A stretch of 54,001 nt of DNA, from NCBI GenBank assembly GCA_031280125.1, contig JAITHE010000146.1, forward strand, positions 1-54,001, read 5' to 3'. How positions within the stretch are numbered: the stretch's first letter is position 1; each line of letters begins with the position of its first letter. The position numbers and the translations under genes are program-made. This DNA is from Treponema sp. Its GTDB lineage: Bacteria; Spirochaetota; Spirochaetia; Treponematales; Breznakiellaceae. The notes beneath the pieces were generated by a model that made no database searches, was not told the origin of the DNA, and worked only from the letters and a program-made list of their open reading frames with translations. Below, in pieces: positions 16,395-24,621 of the stretch.

Positions 16395-17553
16395 CGAGAC
16401 CCATGCCGGTGCTGCCCTTGCGGAAGCCGGACCCGTACCAGAACTTTTGGGACAGGAAACCGGCGCGGTAACCCAGATGGAAGAGCCGGACATATCCGAT
16501 TGGTCAAAACGGGGGTACCAGCTTTTAAGGGAAAACCGTACGGGCGAGGCCCAGGAGTATTTCAGGAAGATCCTCGAAATAGATGAGTACAACAACTATG
16601 CCCTGGTGGGGCTTGGGGACGCCACCAGAAAACGGGGAGCCTACAGGGAAGCGGTGGTCTACTACAGCCGGTGCCTGGAGTATCATCCGGGAAACAACTA
16701 CGCCCTCTTCGGCCTGGCGGACTGCTACAAAACCCTGAACCAGTACCACAAGGCCATTGAGATCTGGGAACAGTACCTGCTCCACGACGACCGGAACATC
16801 ACGGTCCTTACCCGGGTTGCCGACGCCTACCGGAAGGTGAGGGATTTCAAACATTCCCAGGAAGTATACCTAAAGGTACTGGACATGGAATCCGCCAACC
16901 CCTACGCCATCATAGGCCTGGGACATCTGCACTATGACTTTAAGGAATACCAGGAAGCCCTTATGTACTGGCAGAAGATGATGGACATCAACAGGGAAAA
17001 CGTGGACATCCGGGTGCTTACCTCCATAGGAAACTGCCACCGTAAACTTAAAACCTTTGAGGAGGGAATCCGGTACTTTGAGATAGCCCTAAAGCGGGAT
17101 CCCGGCAACTTTTACGCCTTGTTCGGCCTGGCGGACTGTTACCGGGGGATGAACCAGCCCCACCGTTCCCTGGAATACTGGAACCGTATTCTGGATCAGG
17201 ATCCCCGGAACAAGGTGATCCTTACCCGGGCCGGAGACGCCTACCGTACCCTTAAAGATTTTGACTGCGCCGTTGATTATTACCAGCGGGCTCTGAATAT
17301 TGAATTCGACACCTATGCGGTTCTAGGGCTGGCCCTGGTCGCCAAGGCCCAAAACCGCTACGCCGAGGCGGTTGAATCTCTGCGCCGCCTTATAGAACAG
17401 TCCCCGAAAAACCACCGGCTCTATATGGAACTGGCCGACTGCTGGTACCGCAAGGGAGAAAAGCATCTGGCCATGGAAACGCTGGGGGAATTTCAAAAAC
17501 AGGGAATCCGGAATGCAAAAATTTCAGAACTTCTGGAACGGTACAGAAACTAA
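16387..17553 (+). CDS. Tetratricopeptide-repeat protein
   Basis: A 388-residue protein made almost entirely of TPR units of 34 residues. Examples are YFRKILEIDEYNNYALVGLGDA and YYSRCLEYHPGNNYALFGLADC; the second is nearly duplicated later as ALKRDPGNFYALFGLADCYR. At least nine repeats can be followed from about residue 40 to 370. TPR superhelices bind partner proteins. No signal peptide is seen, so it is cytoplasmic. AGGA lies just before ATG 16387, which overlaps the preceding stop; the ATG at 16372 is less likely. Confidence 0.85.
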   Translation: MNNETHAGAALAEAGPVPELLGQETGAVTQMEEPDISDWSKRGYQLLRENRTGEAQEYFRKILEIDEYNNYALVGLGDATRKRGAYREAVVYYSRCLEYHPGNNYALFGLADCYKTLNQYHKAIEIWEQYLLHDDRNITVLTRVADAYRKVRDFKHSQEVYLKVLDMESANPYAIIGLGHLHYDFKEYQEALMYWQKMMDINRENVDIRVLTSIGNCHRKLKTFEEGIRYFEIALKRDPGNFYALFGLADCYRGMNQPHRSLEYWNRILDQDPRNKVILTRAGDAYRTLKDFDCAVDYYQRALNIEFDTYAVLGLALVAKAQNRYAEAVESLRRLIEQSPKNHRLYMELADCWYRKGEKHLAMETLGEFQKQGIRNAKISELLERYRN

Positions 17554-18763
17554 CCCGTCCCCGGCAAACACCTTTCCTGAAGCGGCTCCTTCAGCGGCCG
17601 TCCTTTCCGGGGCTTCCCCCGCGGCGGACCGGGGCGGCCTGCCCGTTCTTTCGGGGATGAGCCTTTCCGAACTGGAGGCCGCCCTGGCCGGTTTTGCCGG
17701 GACGGATCCCTACCGGGCCAAACAGATCTTTGCCCGGATAGCCCGGGGCGCCTCTTCCTTCGATGAAATGACGGATCTTCCCCGCCCCCTAAGGCGCCGG
17801 CTGGGAAAAACCTTTTTCCTCCGGGGAAGCCGGGTAAGCGGCGCCATGGAAGACCGGGACGGAACGGTTAAGCTTGCCCTAACCCTGGCGGACGGCGCCG
17901 TGGTGGAAACCGTACTGCTGCGGGCCCCTGCCGGGAAGGCGGAAGGGCGGGGCCGTTTTACGGCCTGCCTTTCCAGCCAGGCCGGGTGCCCCCTGGGCTG
18001 TGTATTCTGCAAAACCGGCTCCCTGGGTTTTCTGCGTAACCTGGAGGCTTCCGAAATCGTTGAACAGTTTCTTACCCTGGCTGCCCTGGTACCTCCGGGG
18101 GAGGTTTCCCCCGGACAAAGGGGAATCTCCCGCATCGTCGTTATGGGTATGGGGGAGCCCCTGCTTAACCTTTCATCCCTGCGGAAGGCCCTGGAAATTC
18201 TCTGTGATCCCGCGGGATCCGGTTTTTCCAGGCGGAGGATTACCATTTCCACCGCGGGGATCTGCGGCGGCATCATGGAACTGGCGGAAAAGGGACCCGA
18301 AACGGAACTGGCCCTTTCCCTTACCAGCGCCCGGGAAGAACTGCGGCGGCGGCTGATGCCCGGAACCGCGGGAAATTCCCTTGCCCGGATCAAGGAGGCC
18401 CTGGGGGTATTCCGGACCAGGCGGGGCCGCCGCATTACCCTGGAAGCGGTACTTCTGGGGGGAATCAACACCGGCGGGAAAGACGCCCGGGCTTTTGTCA
18501 ATTTCGCCAGGGGCCTTGACGCGGTGGTCAACCTTATCCCCTGGAATCCCGTACCGGGCCTTCGGTTTGAGGAAAGGGCGCTGCAACCGCCTTCCCCAAA
18601 AGAAACCGAAGAGTTCAGGCTTATGCTGGAACAGGGCGGCCTTAAGGTTACCCGGCGTTACCGCAGGGGCCGGGGAATCGGCGGCGCCTGCGGCCAACTG
18701 GGAGGAATCCTTCCTAATCAGGGGGATTCCGCGGCGGTCCGGGCTTTTCCCTCGTTGTCGTAG
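17513..18763 (+). CDS. rlmN: Dual-specificity RNA methyltransferase RlmN
   Basis: Radical SAM enzyme that methylates C2 of A2503 in 23S rRNA and A37 in some tRNAs. The cluster motif CPLGCVFC gives C159, C163 and C166 in the long-start numbering. GMGEPLLN and the C-terminal RGRGIGGACGQL follow, the latter holding the second catalytic cysteine. The start is unclear: ATG 17513 overlaps the TPR gene by 41 bases and adds about 48 low-complexity residues, while ATG 17657 (MSLSELEAALAGF) gives 368 residues, closer to family length. The 3' end overlaps the convergent lipoprotein gene by 46 bases. Confidence 0.92.
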   Translation: MQKFQNFWNGTETNPSPANTFPEAAPSAAVLSGASPAADRGGLPVLSGMSLSELEAALAGFAGTDPYRAKQIFARIARGASSFDEMTDLPRPLRRRLGKTFFLRGSRVSGAMEDRDGTVKLALTLADGAVVETVLLRAPAGKAEGRGRFTACLSSQAGCPLGCVFCKTGSLGFLRNLEASEIVEQFLTLAALVPPGEVSPGQRGISRIVVMGMGEPLLNLSSLRKALEILCDPAGSGFSRRRITISTAGICGGIMELAEKGPETELALSLTSAREELRRRLMPGTAGNSLARIKEALGVFRTRRGRRITLEAVLLGGINTGGKDARAFVNFARGLDAVVNLIPWNPVPGLRFEERALQPPSPKETEEFRLMLEQGGLKVTRRYRRGRGIGGACGQLGGILPNQGDSAAVRAFPSLS

Positions 18764-19116
18764 AGATCAACCGCCGCTTCGGGAAGCCATCCCCGGTAGG
18801 TTCCTTCGGTAAGGAACCAGTAAGCGGAGTGTTCCCCGTCCTTGACCAGTCTCCGTTCCAGGACCTCCAGGATGGTCCGTTCCCTGATATAGCCCAGAGC
18901 CACGGCTCCGGCGCTGGGCTCATCCATCACCCTGGTGTAAGAAGCCTTTACCACCCCGTACCCCAGTATCCGCCGCGCCAGGAGGGGCGTGTCGGGGGGA
19001 GTTACCGGCGGATCGGTACAGCCAACGAGGAACAAGAAAAGGCCCAAAACCAGGCACGGGATTCCCCGAACCGGTTTCCGGGCTTGACCTCCAAACCCCT
19101 GAAACCCTATGATCAT
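18718..19116 (-). CDS. Lipoprotein with SH3b-like domain
   Basis: A 132-residue predicted lipoprotein. A basic n-region (RKPVR) is followed by a hydrophobic core and lipobox FLVGC (C33). The mature part has the pattern of a bacterial SH3 domain: GAVALGYIRERTILEVLE, then YWFLTEGTYRGWLPEAAVDLY. Such domains often bind peptidoglycan or protein partners. The longest ORF starts at 19212, but ATG 19116 follows a TATACT by ten bases and yields a sensible signal peptide. Its start region overlaps that of the divergent gene at 19121. Confidence 0.75.
   Translation of the reverse strand: MIIGFQGFGGQARKPVRGIPCLVLGLFLFLVGCTDPPVTPPDTPLLARRILGYGVVKASYTRVMDEPSAGAVALGYIRERTILEVLERRLVKDGEHSAYWFLTEGTYRGWLPEAAVDLYDNEGKARTAAESP
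19084..19113 (+). promoter_or_regulatory. Promoter of the gene at 19121, nested in the neighbouring gene
   Basis: TTGACC (19084-19089), an 18-base spacer and TATGAT (19108-19113), then seven bases to ATG 19121. The whole promoter lies inside or across the start of the divergent lipoprotein gene. Confidence 0.7.
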
Positions 19117-19120
19117 GGTG

Positions 19121-20203
19121 ATGAAGAGTATAACCCCCTTTGCCGTTTTCGTCATCCTTGCTGTTACGGCCCTTGGGTTTCCGGCAAACGGCCACGGAGA
19201 AATCCGCGTCAAGGGTAAGCCCTATATTTTTACCCTGACCCCCCGGACAGGAATGGTCCAAGGGGTTTTCCGCGAAATAGTCTATCAGTACAGCGGCAGC
19301 AGTGATTATCTGAGCGAACTCCTGTGGGAACTTAACCCCATGTGGTATCTGGGGCTGGGTCTTTCCCTTGAACCTGCCGCCGCCCCCGGCGCTGCAGGTT
19401 TCTTCGCGGATCTAAACTTCAGGGCGGCGCTTCCCATGGATACCGGCGTCATGGAAGACCGGGACTGGATGGTTTCCCCGGTTCCCGGATCGCTGACCCA
19501 TTTTTCCGCCCATGAAAACCACACCCGGGCGGCGATCCTGGTATCGGCGAATTCGGGAAAGGCCTTTCGTCTGGGGGGCGTTTTTTTTCTTAGAGCCTTT
19601 GTTTCCGCCGATTACTGGTATTTGAAGATGGAGTCCAAAAACGGTTATACCCAGTACGGGCCCAACGCCCAGGAACGGGTCTCCTATGAACCCTGGAAGC
19701 CCTCCTGGCCGCACACAACCTTCCAGGGAACCGGCGTACGGTACAGCCAGCACTGGCTTTTCCTCAGCCCCGGCGCGGACATCTCGGCGGTGCTGGGCCG
19801 TTTTACCCTGTCCCTGTCCTTCAAAATTACCCCCCTTATCTTGTGCCTTGCCATCGACGACCACCTAAAAAGGGAGATCCTGTTCACCAACATCATGGCC
19901 GGAGGGTTTTATCTTGAGCCGGGCGCGGATATTTCCTTTGCCCTCTCCCGGATCCTGCGGGCCGGGGTAAACGTGGGTTTCCACTACACCCTGGGTACCA
20001 GGGGGAATACGATTATCGATGAATACGGGCCGGGGGGCAGCGACGTTTACCAGGCCCCCGGCACCGCCGGGGCCAAACTGTGGATGTTCGAGGCCGGTTT
20101 TTACATCAAGGCCCGTCTAACGGCGGGAAAGAGGAGCCTGTCCGAACCGGCAAAATCCATGGCTTCCAGATCATCCACCGCCGCCCAGCGCCAGGCGGAA
20201 TGA
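19121..20203 (+). CDS. Exported protein, probable outer-membrane barrel
   Basis: A 360-residue protein with a signal peptide (MKSITPFAVFVILAVTALG, cleavage probably after PANG). The mature part is rich in aromatic and glycine residues with alternating hydrophobic strands, for example WYLGLGLSLEPA, GRFTLSLSFKITPLI and AGVNVGFHYTL, the pattern of an outer-membrane beta-barrel. I do not recognise the family. The longest ORF begins at 19109, but ATG 19121 follows a TTGACC-18-TATGAT promoter by seven bases and starts the signal peptide cleanly. The last 103 bases overlap mutT tail to tail. Confidence 0.75.
   Translation: MKSITPFAVFVILAVTALGFPANGHGEIRVKGKPYIFTLTPRTGMVQGVFREIVYQYSGSSDYLSELLWELNPMWYLGLGLSLEPAAAPGAAGFFADLNFRAALPMDTGVMEDRDWMVSPVPGSLTHFSAHENHTRAAILVSANSGKAFRLGGVFFLRAFVSADYWYLKMESKNGYTQYGPNAQERVSYEPWKPSWPHTTFQGTGVRYSQHWLFLSPGADISAVLGRFTLSLSFKITPLILCLAIDDHLKREILFTNIMAGGFYLEPGADISFALSRILRAGVNVGFHYTLGTRGNTIIDEYGPGGSDVYQAPGTAGAKLWMFEAGFYIKARLTAGKRSLSEPAKSMASRSSTAAQRQAE
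19127..19155 (-). promoter_or_regulatory. Promoter of the SH3b lipoprotein, nested in the divergent gene
   Basis: On the minus strand ATGACG (19155-19150), a 17-base spacer and TATACT (19132-19127), then ten bases to ATG 19116. It lies inside the coding sequence that starts at 19121. Confidence 0.6.
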
Positions 20204-20556
20204 ACGGAAAGGACAAACCCGGCAGGCAGATCCCCTGGCTGCACCGGCGGGGAATCCTCGCCGGGCTTCCCCGAAAGAAATACAATCCCGTAGGCCCTGA
20301 GGGTAAATTCGGTACCGCCGTGGATAAAGACCGCCTCGCCGATCAAAGACAGGGGCTTAACGGCCACCGACAATTCTTCCGCCCATTCCCTGATCAGGGC
20401 TTCTTCCCCGGTTTCCCCGTCCCGGACTTTGCCCCCGGGGAATTCCCATTTACCCCCCACATCGCCCCCGGGAAGCCGCCGGGCGGCAAATACCTCCGCC
20501 GGCGTTTTTCCCTGTTCCCGCAGGGCGATCCCCGCCACGGATACCCTGGTATTCAC
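20101..20556 (-). CDS. mutT: Nudix hydrolase, MutT-like
   Basis: Likely removes oxidised nucleotides such as 8-oxo-dGTP, preventing mutation; Nudix substrates are hard to assign from sequence, so this is a family-level call. The Nudix box GGKVRDGETGEEALIREWAEEL spans about residues 41-62 and contains all the catalytic glutamates. GGKWEFPGGK just before it is typical of MutT. The start is GTG 20556, which overlaps the stop of the upstream membrane protein gene as GTGA, so the two are coupled. It is 151 residues long. Confidence 0.88.
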   Translation of the reverse strand: MNTRVSVAGIALREQGKTPAEVFAARRLPGGDVGGKWEFPGGKVRDGETGEEALIREWAEELSVAVKPLSLIGEAVFIHGGTEFTLRAYGIVFLSGKPGEDSPPVQPGDLPAGFVLSVHSAWRWAAVDDLEAMDFAGSDRLLFPAVRRALM

Positions 20557-20954
20557 AAAAAGAGGACCGGATAAAAGATCCAGTGGAGCGCCCCCGCGCC
20601 GAGGCAGACATACCCGGCAAGTTTCCGGTGTTTATCGGCCAGTTCCCCCAACCGGGCGGCGGCGGGAGAATCCAGGGTACTGCGTTTCCGGTAAAAGTCA
20701 AAAACAAAGATAAAGCCCCCCGCCAGATTGGCCAGAGCGGGGACCACATCCCCCGCCACCGGAACGTTCCCTGTTACGGGCGACAGGATCTTCAGTATCC
20801 CGGTGATAAAGGAAACCCCTCCCAGCACAAACCGCAGGGTTTCGTTGTCCAGGTTGAGGGAGAACCCGTCTCCCCCGGCGTCTTCCTTTCCAAAGGCCAG
20901 AAGAAAACCCAGGAGAACGTTTAACAAGACGGACAAAAAATAAACCGGCAGCAT
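20553..20954 (-). CDS. Small integral membrane protein, unknown
   Basis: A 133-residue protein with about four hydrophobic segments: YFLSVLLNVLLGFLLAF at the N-terminus, FVLGGVSFITGILKIL, ALANLAGGFIFVFDFY, and a C-terminal helix ending WIFYPVLFL. It overlaps mutT by four bases. Its promoter is strong and nearly leaderless. I recognise no functional motif. Confidence 0.72.
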   Translation of the reverse strand: MLPVYFLSVLLNVLLGFLLAFGKEDAGGDGFSLNLDNETLRFVLGGVSFITGILKILSPVTGNVPVAGDVVPALANLAGGFIFVFDFYRKRSTLDSPAAARLGELADKHRKLAGYVCLGAGALHWIFYPVLFL

Positions 20955-20963
20955 CCTGGTTCC

Positions 20964-20992
20964 ACTATAGCACAGACCCCCCGGAGGATCAA
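20964..20992 (-). promoter_or_regulatory. Promoter of the membrane protein-mutT pair
   Basis: On the minus strand TTGATC (20992-20987), a 17-base spacer and TATAGT (20969-20964), then nine bases to ATG 20954. Confidence 0.65.
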
Positions 20993-21043
20993 GGGATCTG
21001 TTTCCGCCCCGGCGGCCCTCTTGGGGCGGAAAACCGGCTTTTC

Positions 21044-21616
21044 CTAATCGGGGTTAAGGGTAACAAGGGCCCGTTCTTCCTTTACCTCCGCCAGGATCAA
21101 CAGTTTTTTTCCCGTAAAGGGAACGGCAAACCGGAAGACTTCGTTTTTTTCCAGGGTAAAGTAGATCCGCCTGCTTTCCGCCGGCATGGACAGGGGATCC
21201 TCCGGAATCTTCCCGGATTCTTCCGGGAGGAAAACCCCCAGATCCACCGCCCCCGTATAGGCCGTCCCGTCCAGGGCGGTTTTTTCCAGGGTAAGGTAGG
21301 AATTCCCCCCGGAACTCCGGGCGGAAAAACGCAGGGTATTGTTTCCCAGGAGGATCCCGCCGCCGCCGGTAAAGCGGGACATGATAACCAGCATGATGCA
21401 GAGGGTAACGATGGAAAGGAACAAAAAGGCCCGGGATTTGGTGGCCGTTAAGGTTCTAAACAGGCCCGGTTTGGGAACGGGGCCGCCCTCATAGAGATCC
21501 CGCACCGCCGGAGACGCCCGTTGCAGCCGCCGTTCCCGGGAATAGTAAAACCTTACCCGGCCGTCGTCCAGGTCCTGTGCATCCCCGGAGCGGGGATCTT
21601 CCCTGTCCTTATCCAT
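21044..21616 (-). CDS. Single-pass membrane protein, unknown
   Basis: A 190-residue protein with a charged N-terminal cytoplasmic part (about 1-60), one transmembrane helix (SRAFLFLSIVTLCIMLVIM, about 61-79) and an extracytoplasmic beta-rich domain (NSYLTLEKTALDGTAYTG, RIYFTLEKNEVFRFAVPF). The topology, with a short basic cytoplasmic tail, suggests a periplasmic sensor or assembly factor, but no family is recognised. The ATG overlaps the end of the NAD(P)HX repair gene (ATGGATAA), so it belongs to that operon. Confidence 0.72.
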   Translation of the reverse strand: MDKDREDPRSGDAQDLDDGRVRFYYSRERRLQRASPAVRDLYEGGPVPKPGLFRTLTATKSRAFLFLSIVTLCIMLVIMSRFTGGGGILLGNNTLRFSARSSGGNSYLTLEKTALDGTAYTGAVDLGVFLPEESGKIPEDPLSMPAESRRIYFTLEKNEVFRFAVPFTGKKLLILAEVKEERALVTLNPD

Positions 21617-23321
21617 CCGGCCCCCAGGTTTCTTCCATTGGAAACCCGGCTTCCGTTGGAAACCCGGCTTCCAACGGAAGCCAGGCTTCCCCGGCCACTA
21701 GGGCGGCGGTTTCCGCCAGTTTCAGCGGATCGTAAAACACCCGTCCTGCCCGGCGGGAGGCGGCGGTGAGCAGGGCGCCCGAAGCGGCGGCAGCGGCGTA
21801 GGGATCCCAGGCCGGGAGGGATTGTCTTTCCCCGGCTTTCATCCGGGCGGCAATGGCGGCGCACAATCCCGCCAGAAGATCGCCGCTGCCCCCGGCGGCC
21901 AGGGCGGGATCCATGCCGTCGATAAAGCCGATCCTGCCGTCCGGGGCGGCGGGGATCATCACGTGGCTTTTGAAGAGGATCGTCCCGTTGAACCGCCGGG
22001 CCAGATCCGCCACCACCGGGGGATTGGACAGGAGCCGTTCCCTGGGGATCCCCGACAGGGCTTCCAGTTCCCCCCCGTGGGGGGTAAGGATCGCCCCCCC
22101 GTGAAAAACCGTACCGGGATCCAAAAGGGCGATGGCGTCGGCGTCGAGGATCAGGGGCAGCCCTTCCCCCTCCGCTGCCAGGGCCCGGCGCAGAAAGGGT
22201 TTCCGGTCGTCCCCCCTGCCCCAGCCGGGCCCCAGGAGCAGGGAATCCGGGCTAAAGCGGCCCTGTCGTAAGCCGGAAGACCCGGATCCTCCCCCCGGGG
22301 TACCCTCCCGGAGGAACGGGGCGGAATCGCCGCCGGTTCCGCCGGGAACCACCATGGCTCCGCCGGCGGAGGAGGCCAGCAGGGGGTAGATCCCTTCGTC
22401 CACCATGAGCCTGATAAGCCCCGCCCCGGCAGCGGAAGCCCCCGCGGCGGCTATACGGGCCGCCCCGGCGGATCCCGGACTGCCCGCGTGGATCTCCGCC
22501 ACCCCCCGGCTGTACTTGTAAGCGCCGGCCCCCACGGGGGGGACGGCACCGGCCAGGTCCTCCCAGCGGAGGAGATCCGCGTCCCGGTACCGTTCCAGAA
22601 GCGGGGGGGGGAATAGTCCCCGGACGGGGAGAATCCTGCCGCAATGGAGCCGCAGGGCCGGGGTATAGAGTACCGTCTTGAGGGGTTCCACCGCCAGGGT
22701 AATACCGGCGCTAACCAGGGGGAACTCCGGTTCCCAACCGCTTCCCGCGCCGGAGGGCACGTCCACGGAAACCACCCGGCGGCCCCTCCCTCCGGTTCCG
22801 GCGGAACCCCGCATCCGGTTCAGGGCCAGAACCATGTCCCGGGGTATCCCCTCCAGGGCGCCCCGGAGCCCTGTCCCGGCGATCCCGTCTATCACCAGAT
22901 CCGCCTCTTCCATGAGACCGGCGGACTGTTCCCCGTTCCAGAGGGTCAGGGGAACCCCCAGGGCCTCCAGGGCCCTGAGCGCCTCCGAGCGGGGACTGCG
23001 TTCCCCCTCCGGGGGATACCTGCTCACCAGCACGGCGGCGTCCGCCCGGGGACACTCCCCCAGAAGGGCGCGGAGCATCACCAGGGCGTCCGCCCCGTTG
23101 TTGCCCGGTCCCGCGCAGACCAGGATCCTTCCCCGGGGCATGCCGCCCCCCTCCCCGGACAGAAAACGGATCAGGACGGCGGCGCAGGAACGGCCGGCGG
23201 CTTCCACCAGGGCAAAGGGATCAAGCCCCCAGGAGGCGGAGGCTTCCCTGTCCAGGGCGGCGGCGCTTTCCGGGGAAACCAGGGGGGCGCCGAAACGGAG
23301 ACCGGAGGTTCCGGCCCTCAC
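21609..23321 (-). CDS. nnr: Bifunctional NAD(P)HX epimerase/dehydratase
   Basis: Repairs hydrated NADH and NADPH. The N-terminal half is the YjeF_N epimerase domain, with GPGNNGADALVMLRALL. The C-terminal half is the ADP/ATP-dependent dehydratase of ribokinase fold, with LTPHGGELEALSG and the AAGGSGDLLAG loop whose Asp is catalytic. The longest ORF begins at 23378, overlapping the upstream gene by 61 bases. I prefer GTG 23321, which overlaps that stop as GTGA, follows GGGGGA, and begins VRAGTSGLRFG (570 residues). The C-terminus ends in an 18-base minisatellite giving EAGFP repeats. Confidence 0.92.
   Translation of the reverse strand: MRAGTSGLRFGAPLVSPESAAALDREASASWGLDPFALVEAAGRSCAAVLIRFLSGEGGGMPRGRILVCAGPGNNGADALVMLRALLGECPRADAAVLVSRYPPEGERSPRSEALRALEALGVPLTLWNGEQSAGLMEEADLVIDGIAGTGLRGALEGIPRDMVLALNRMRGSAGTGGRGRRVVSVDVPSGAGSGWEPEFPLVSAGITLAVEPLKTVLYTPALRLHCGRILPVRGLFPPPLLERYRDADLLRWEDLAGAVPPVGAGAYKYSRGVAEIHAGSPGSAGAARIAAAGASAAGAGLIRLMVDEGIYPLLASSAGGAMVVPGGTGGDSAPFLREGTPGGGSGSSGLRQGRFSPDSLLLGPGWGRGDDRKPFLRRALAAEGEGLPLILDADAIALLDPGTVFHGGAILTPHGGELEALSGIPRERLLSNPPVVADLARRFNGTILFKSHVMIPAAPDGRIGFIDGMDPALAAGGSGDLLAGLCAAIAARMKAGERQSLPAWDPYAAAAASGALLTAASRRAGRVFYDPLKLAETAALVAGEAWLPLEAGFPTEAGFPMEETWGPDG
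21638..21691 (-). repeat. 18-bp minisatellite at the 3' end of nnr
   Basis: Three 18-base units, the first two TTGGAAACCCGGCTTCC plus one base and the third diverged. They encode repeated EAGFP at the enzyme's C-terminus. The reading frame is kept because the unit is a multiple of three. Confidence 0.7.
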
Positions 23322-24535
23322 AGGTTCATTTCCCCCAGGAGCCGGTCGGTACGCCACCACACCAGCCGGGCTTCCCATTCGGTAGCCACCAGGCCCGACA
23401 GAATCCCCTCGGCGGACAGGTTAAAGGTATTGTACTCCAGTTCGTCGTTCCTGACCTGGATAAACCCCATCCGCTGTTCCCGGGAACCGGCGGTAAGCAC
23501 CAAAAGGGAATAACCGCCGTCCACGGGAAAGTACAGGAAGACCCGGGAATTTCGCACCACCCCCAGCATGGCATAGGGGAGCCGCTGGGTTATTTTTTTA
23601 TCGTTTTCCACGGCGGTGTATTCAAAGAAGGGAACCTGGATGGATTCCTCGTAGGCGCCGTTTTCCACATTCATGATCCAGATCAACGACGAATCGGGCG
23701 CCGCGGCGGCATCGCCGTTTTCCGCCGCGGCGGCGCGGTAATAATCAACCTTAAAAAAAAGCCGCCGCTCGTCCGGGGCCGCCGCCACCGCTTCCACCGA
23801 GGCGTACCGGATCTCCCTGTCCGGGGGCAGGGGGATGCTGCCGTTCCGCAGATGTACCAGATAGAGGAGCGTTCCTTCGGCGCTGAACCAGTATATGTTC
23901 CACCCCGAAGAGAGCAGGCACACCACCGCTATTTCATCCCCCCGGGAGGCGTAGATCCCCATGATCAGGGGAAAGGGCCTGCCCCCGTTTCCTTCCTGGC
24001 CCAGAACATTGATAAAGCGGCCCGAATCGTCAAAGTGATACACCAGGTTATCCAGGATGCTGCCGGTTTCCGTGTCGGAACTTGCACGGTCCCTCTCCGC
24101 CTTACCGGCGGCATAGATGTGCTTCCGGGAATCCACGGTGATCGCCCCCGGCTCCCGGAGGGGATAGGGGATGGACCAGCGGGTACCTATCCCCTCTTCG
24201 TCAATACTCCGGCGCAGGGTAATGGGGGGCGGGTTGATGTCCTCGTTATAGATCACAAAGAGGAGATCCCCGTAGGAATTGTAGCGGACAATCTTGCCCC
24301 CGGAGGTATCGGAAATGTAAAAAAGGCCGTCCCGCATGGCCAGGTTGGTCCGGCCGGAGGATTCGCCGCCGGTAAGGTTGAAGAGGTTTACCTGATCCTC
24401 CAGGGGCCCTATTTCCAGGCTAAACAGATCCATCCTGGCCACGGAGGAAATGCGGCCCCGGGAACAGCCCAGGGCGGCAAAAACCAGGAAAATCCACACC
24501 GGAGAACGGAACAGGGGCCAGAGGGAACGGTTCAT
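23318..24535 (-). CDS. Lipoprotein with probable beta-propeller (NHL-like) domain
   Basis: A 405-residue predicted lipoprotein: hydrophobic segment VWIFLVFAALG and lipobox ending at C24. The mature domain has strand-rich repeats typical of propellers, such as GLFYISDTSGGKIVRYNSYGDLLFVI, AITVDSRKHIYAAGK and VYHFDDSGRFINVLG, as in NHL or 6-bladed propellers. These usually mediate binding. The longest ORF starts at 24571, but ATG 24535 lies seven bases after a TTGACA-17-TAAGGT promoter and gives the clean signal peptide. It heads the operon with nnr and the membrane protein at 21044. Confidence 0.82.
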   Translation of the reverse strand: MNRSLWPLFRSPVWIFLVFAALGCSRGRISSVARMDLFSLEIGPLEDQVNLFNLTGGESSGRTNLAMRDGLFYISDTSGGKIVRYNSYGDLLFVIYNEDINPPPITLRRSIDEEGIGTRWSIPYPLREPGAITVDSRKHIYAAGKAERDRASSDTETGSILDNLVYHFDDSGRFINVLGQEGNGGRPFPLIMGIYASRGDEIAVVCLLSSGWNIYWFSAEGTLLYLVHLRNGSIPLPPDREIRYASVEAVAAAPDERRLFFKVDYYRAAAAENGDAAAAPDSSLIWIMNVENGAYEESIQVPFFEYTAVENDKKITQRLPYAMLGVVRNSRVFLYFPVDGGYSLLVLTAGSREQRMGFIQVRNDELEYNTFNLSAEGILSGLVATEWEARLVWWRTDRLLGEMNL

Positions 24536-24542
24536 TACCCTT

Positions 24543-24571
24543 ACCTTAGACAGGGCCCGGTGAATTGTCAA
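24543..24571 (-). promoter_or_regulatory. Promoter of the lipoprotein-nnr operon, leaderless type
   Basis: On the minus strand a consensus TTGACA (24571-24566), a 17-base spacer and TAAGGT (24548-24543), then seven bases to ATG 24535. Confidence 0.7.
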
Positions 24572-24621
24572 GGGAATCCCCCCGGCGGCGGTCTTTACAG
24601 GATATTCTCCGGGAACAGGAG

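Noticed and set aside
22644-23513. Rightward frame over the NAD(P)HX repair gene
   Set aside because: Antisense shadow with no ribosome binding site; the minus-strand domains are clear.
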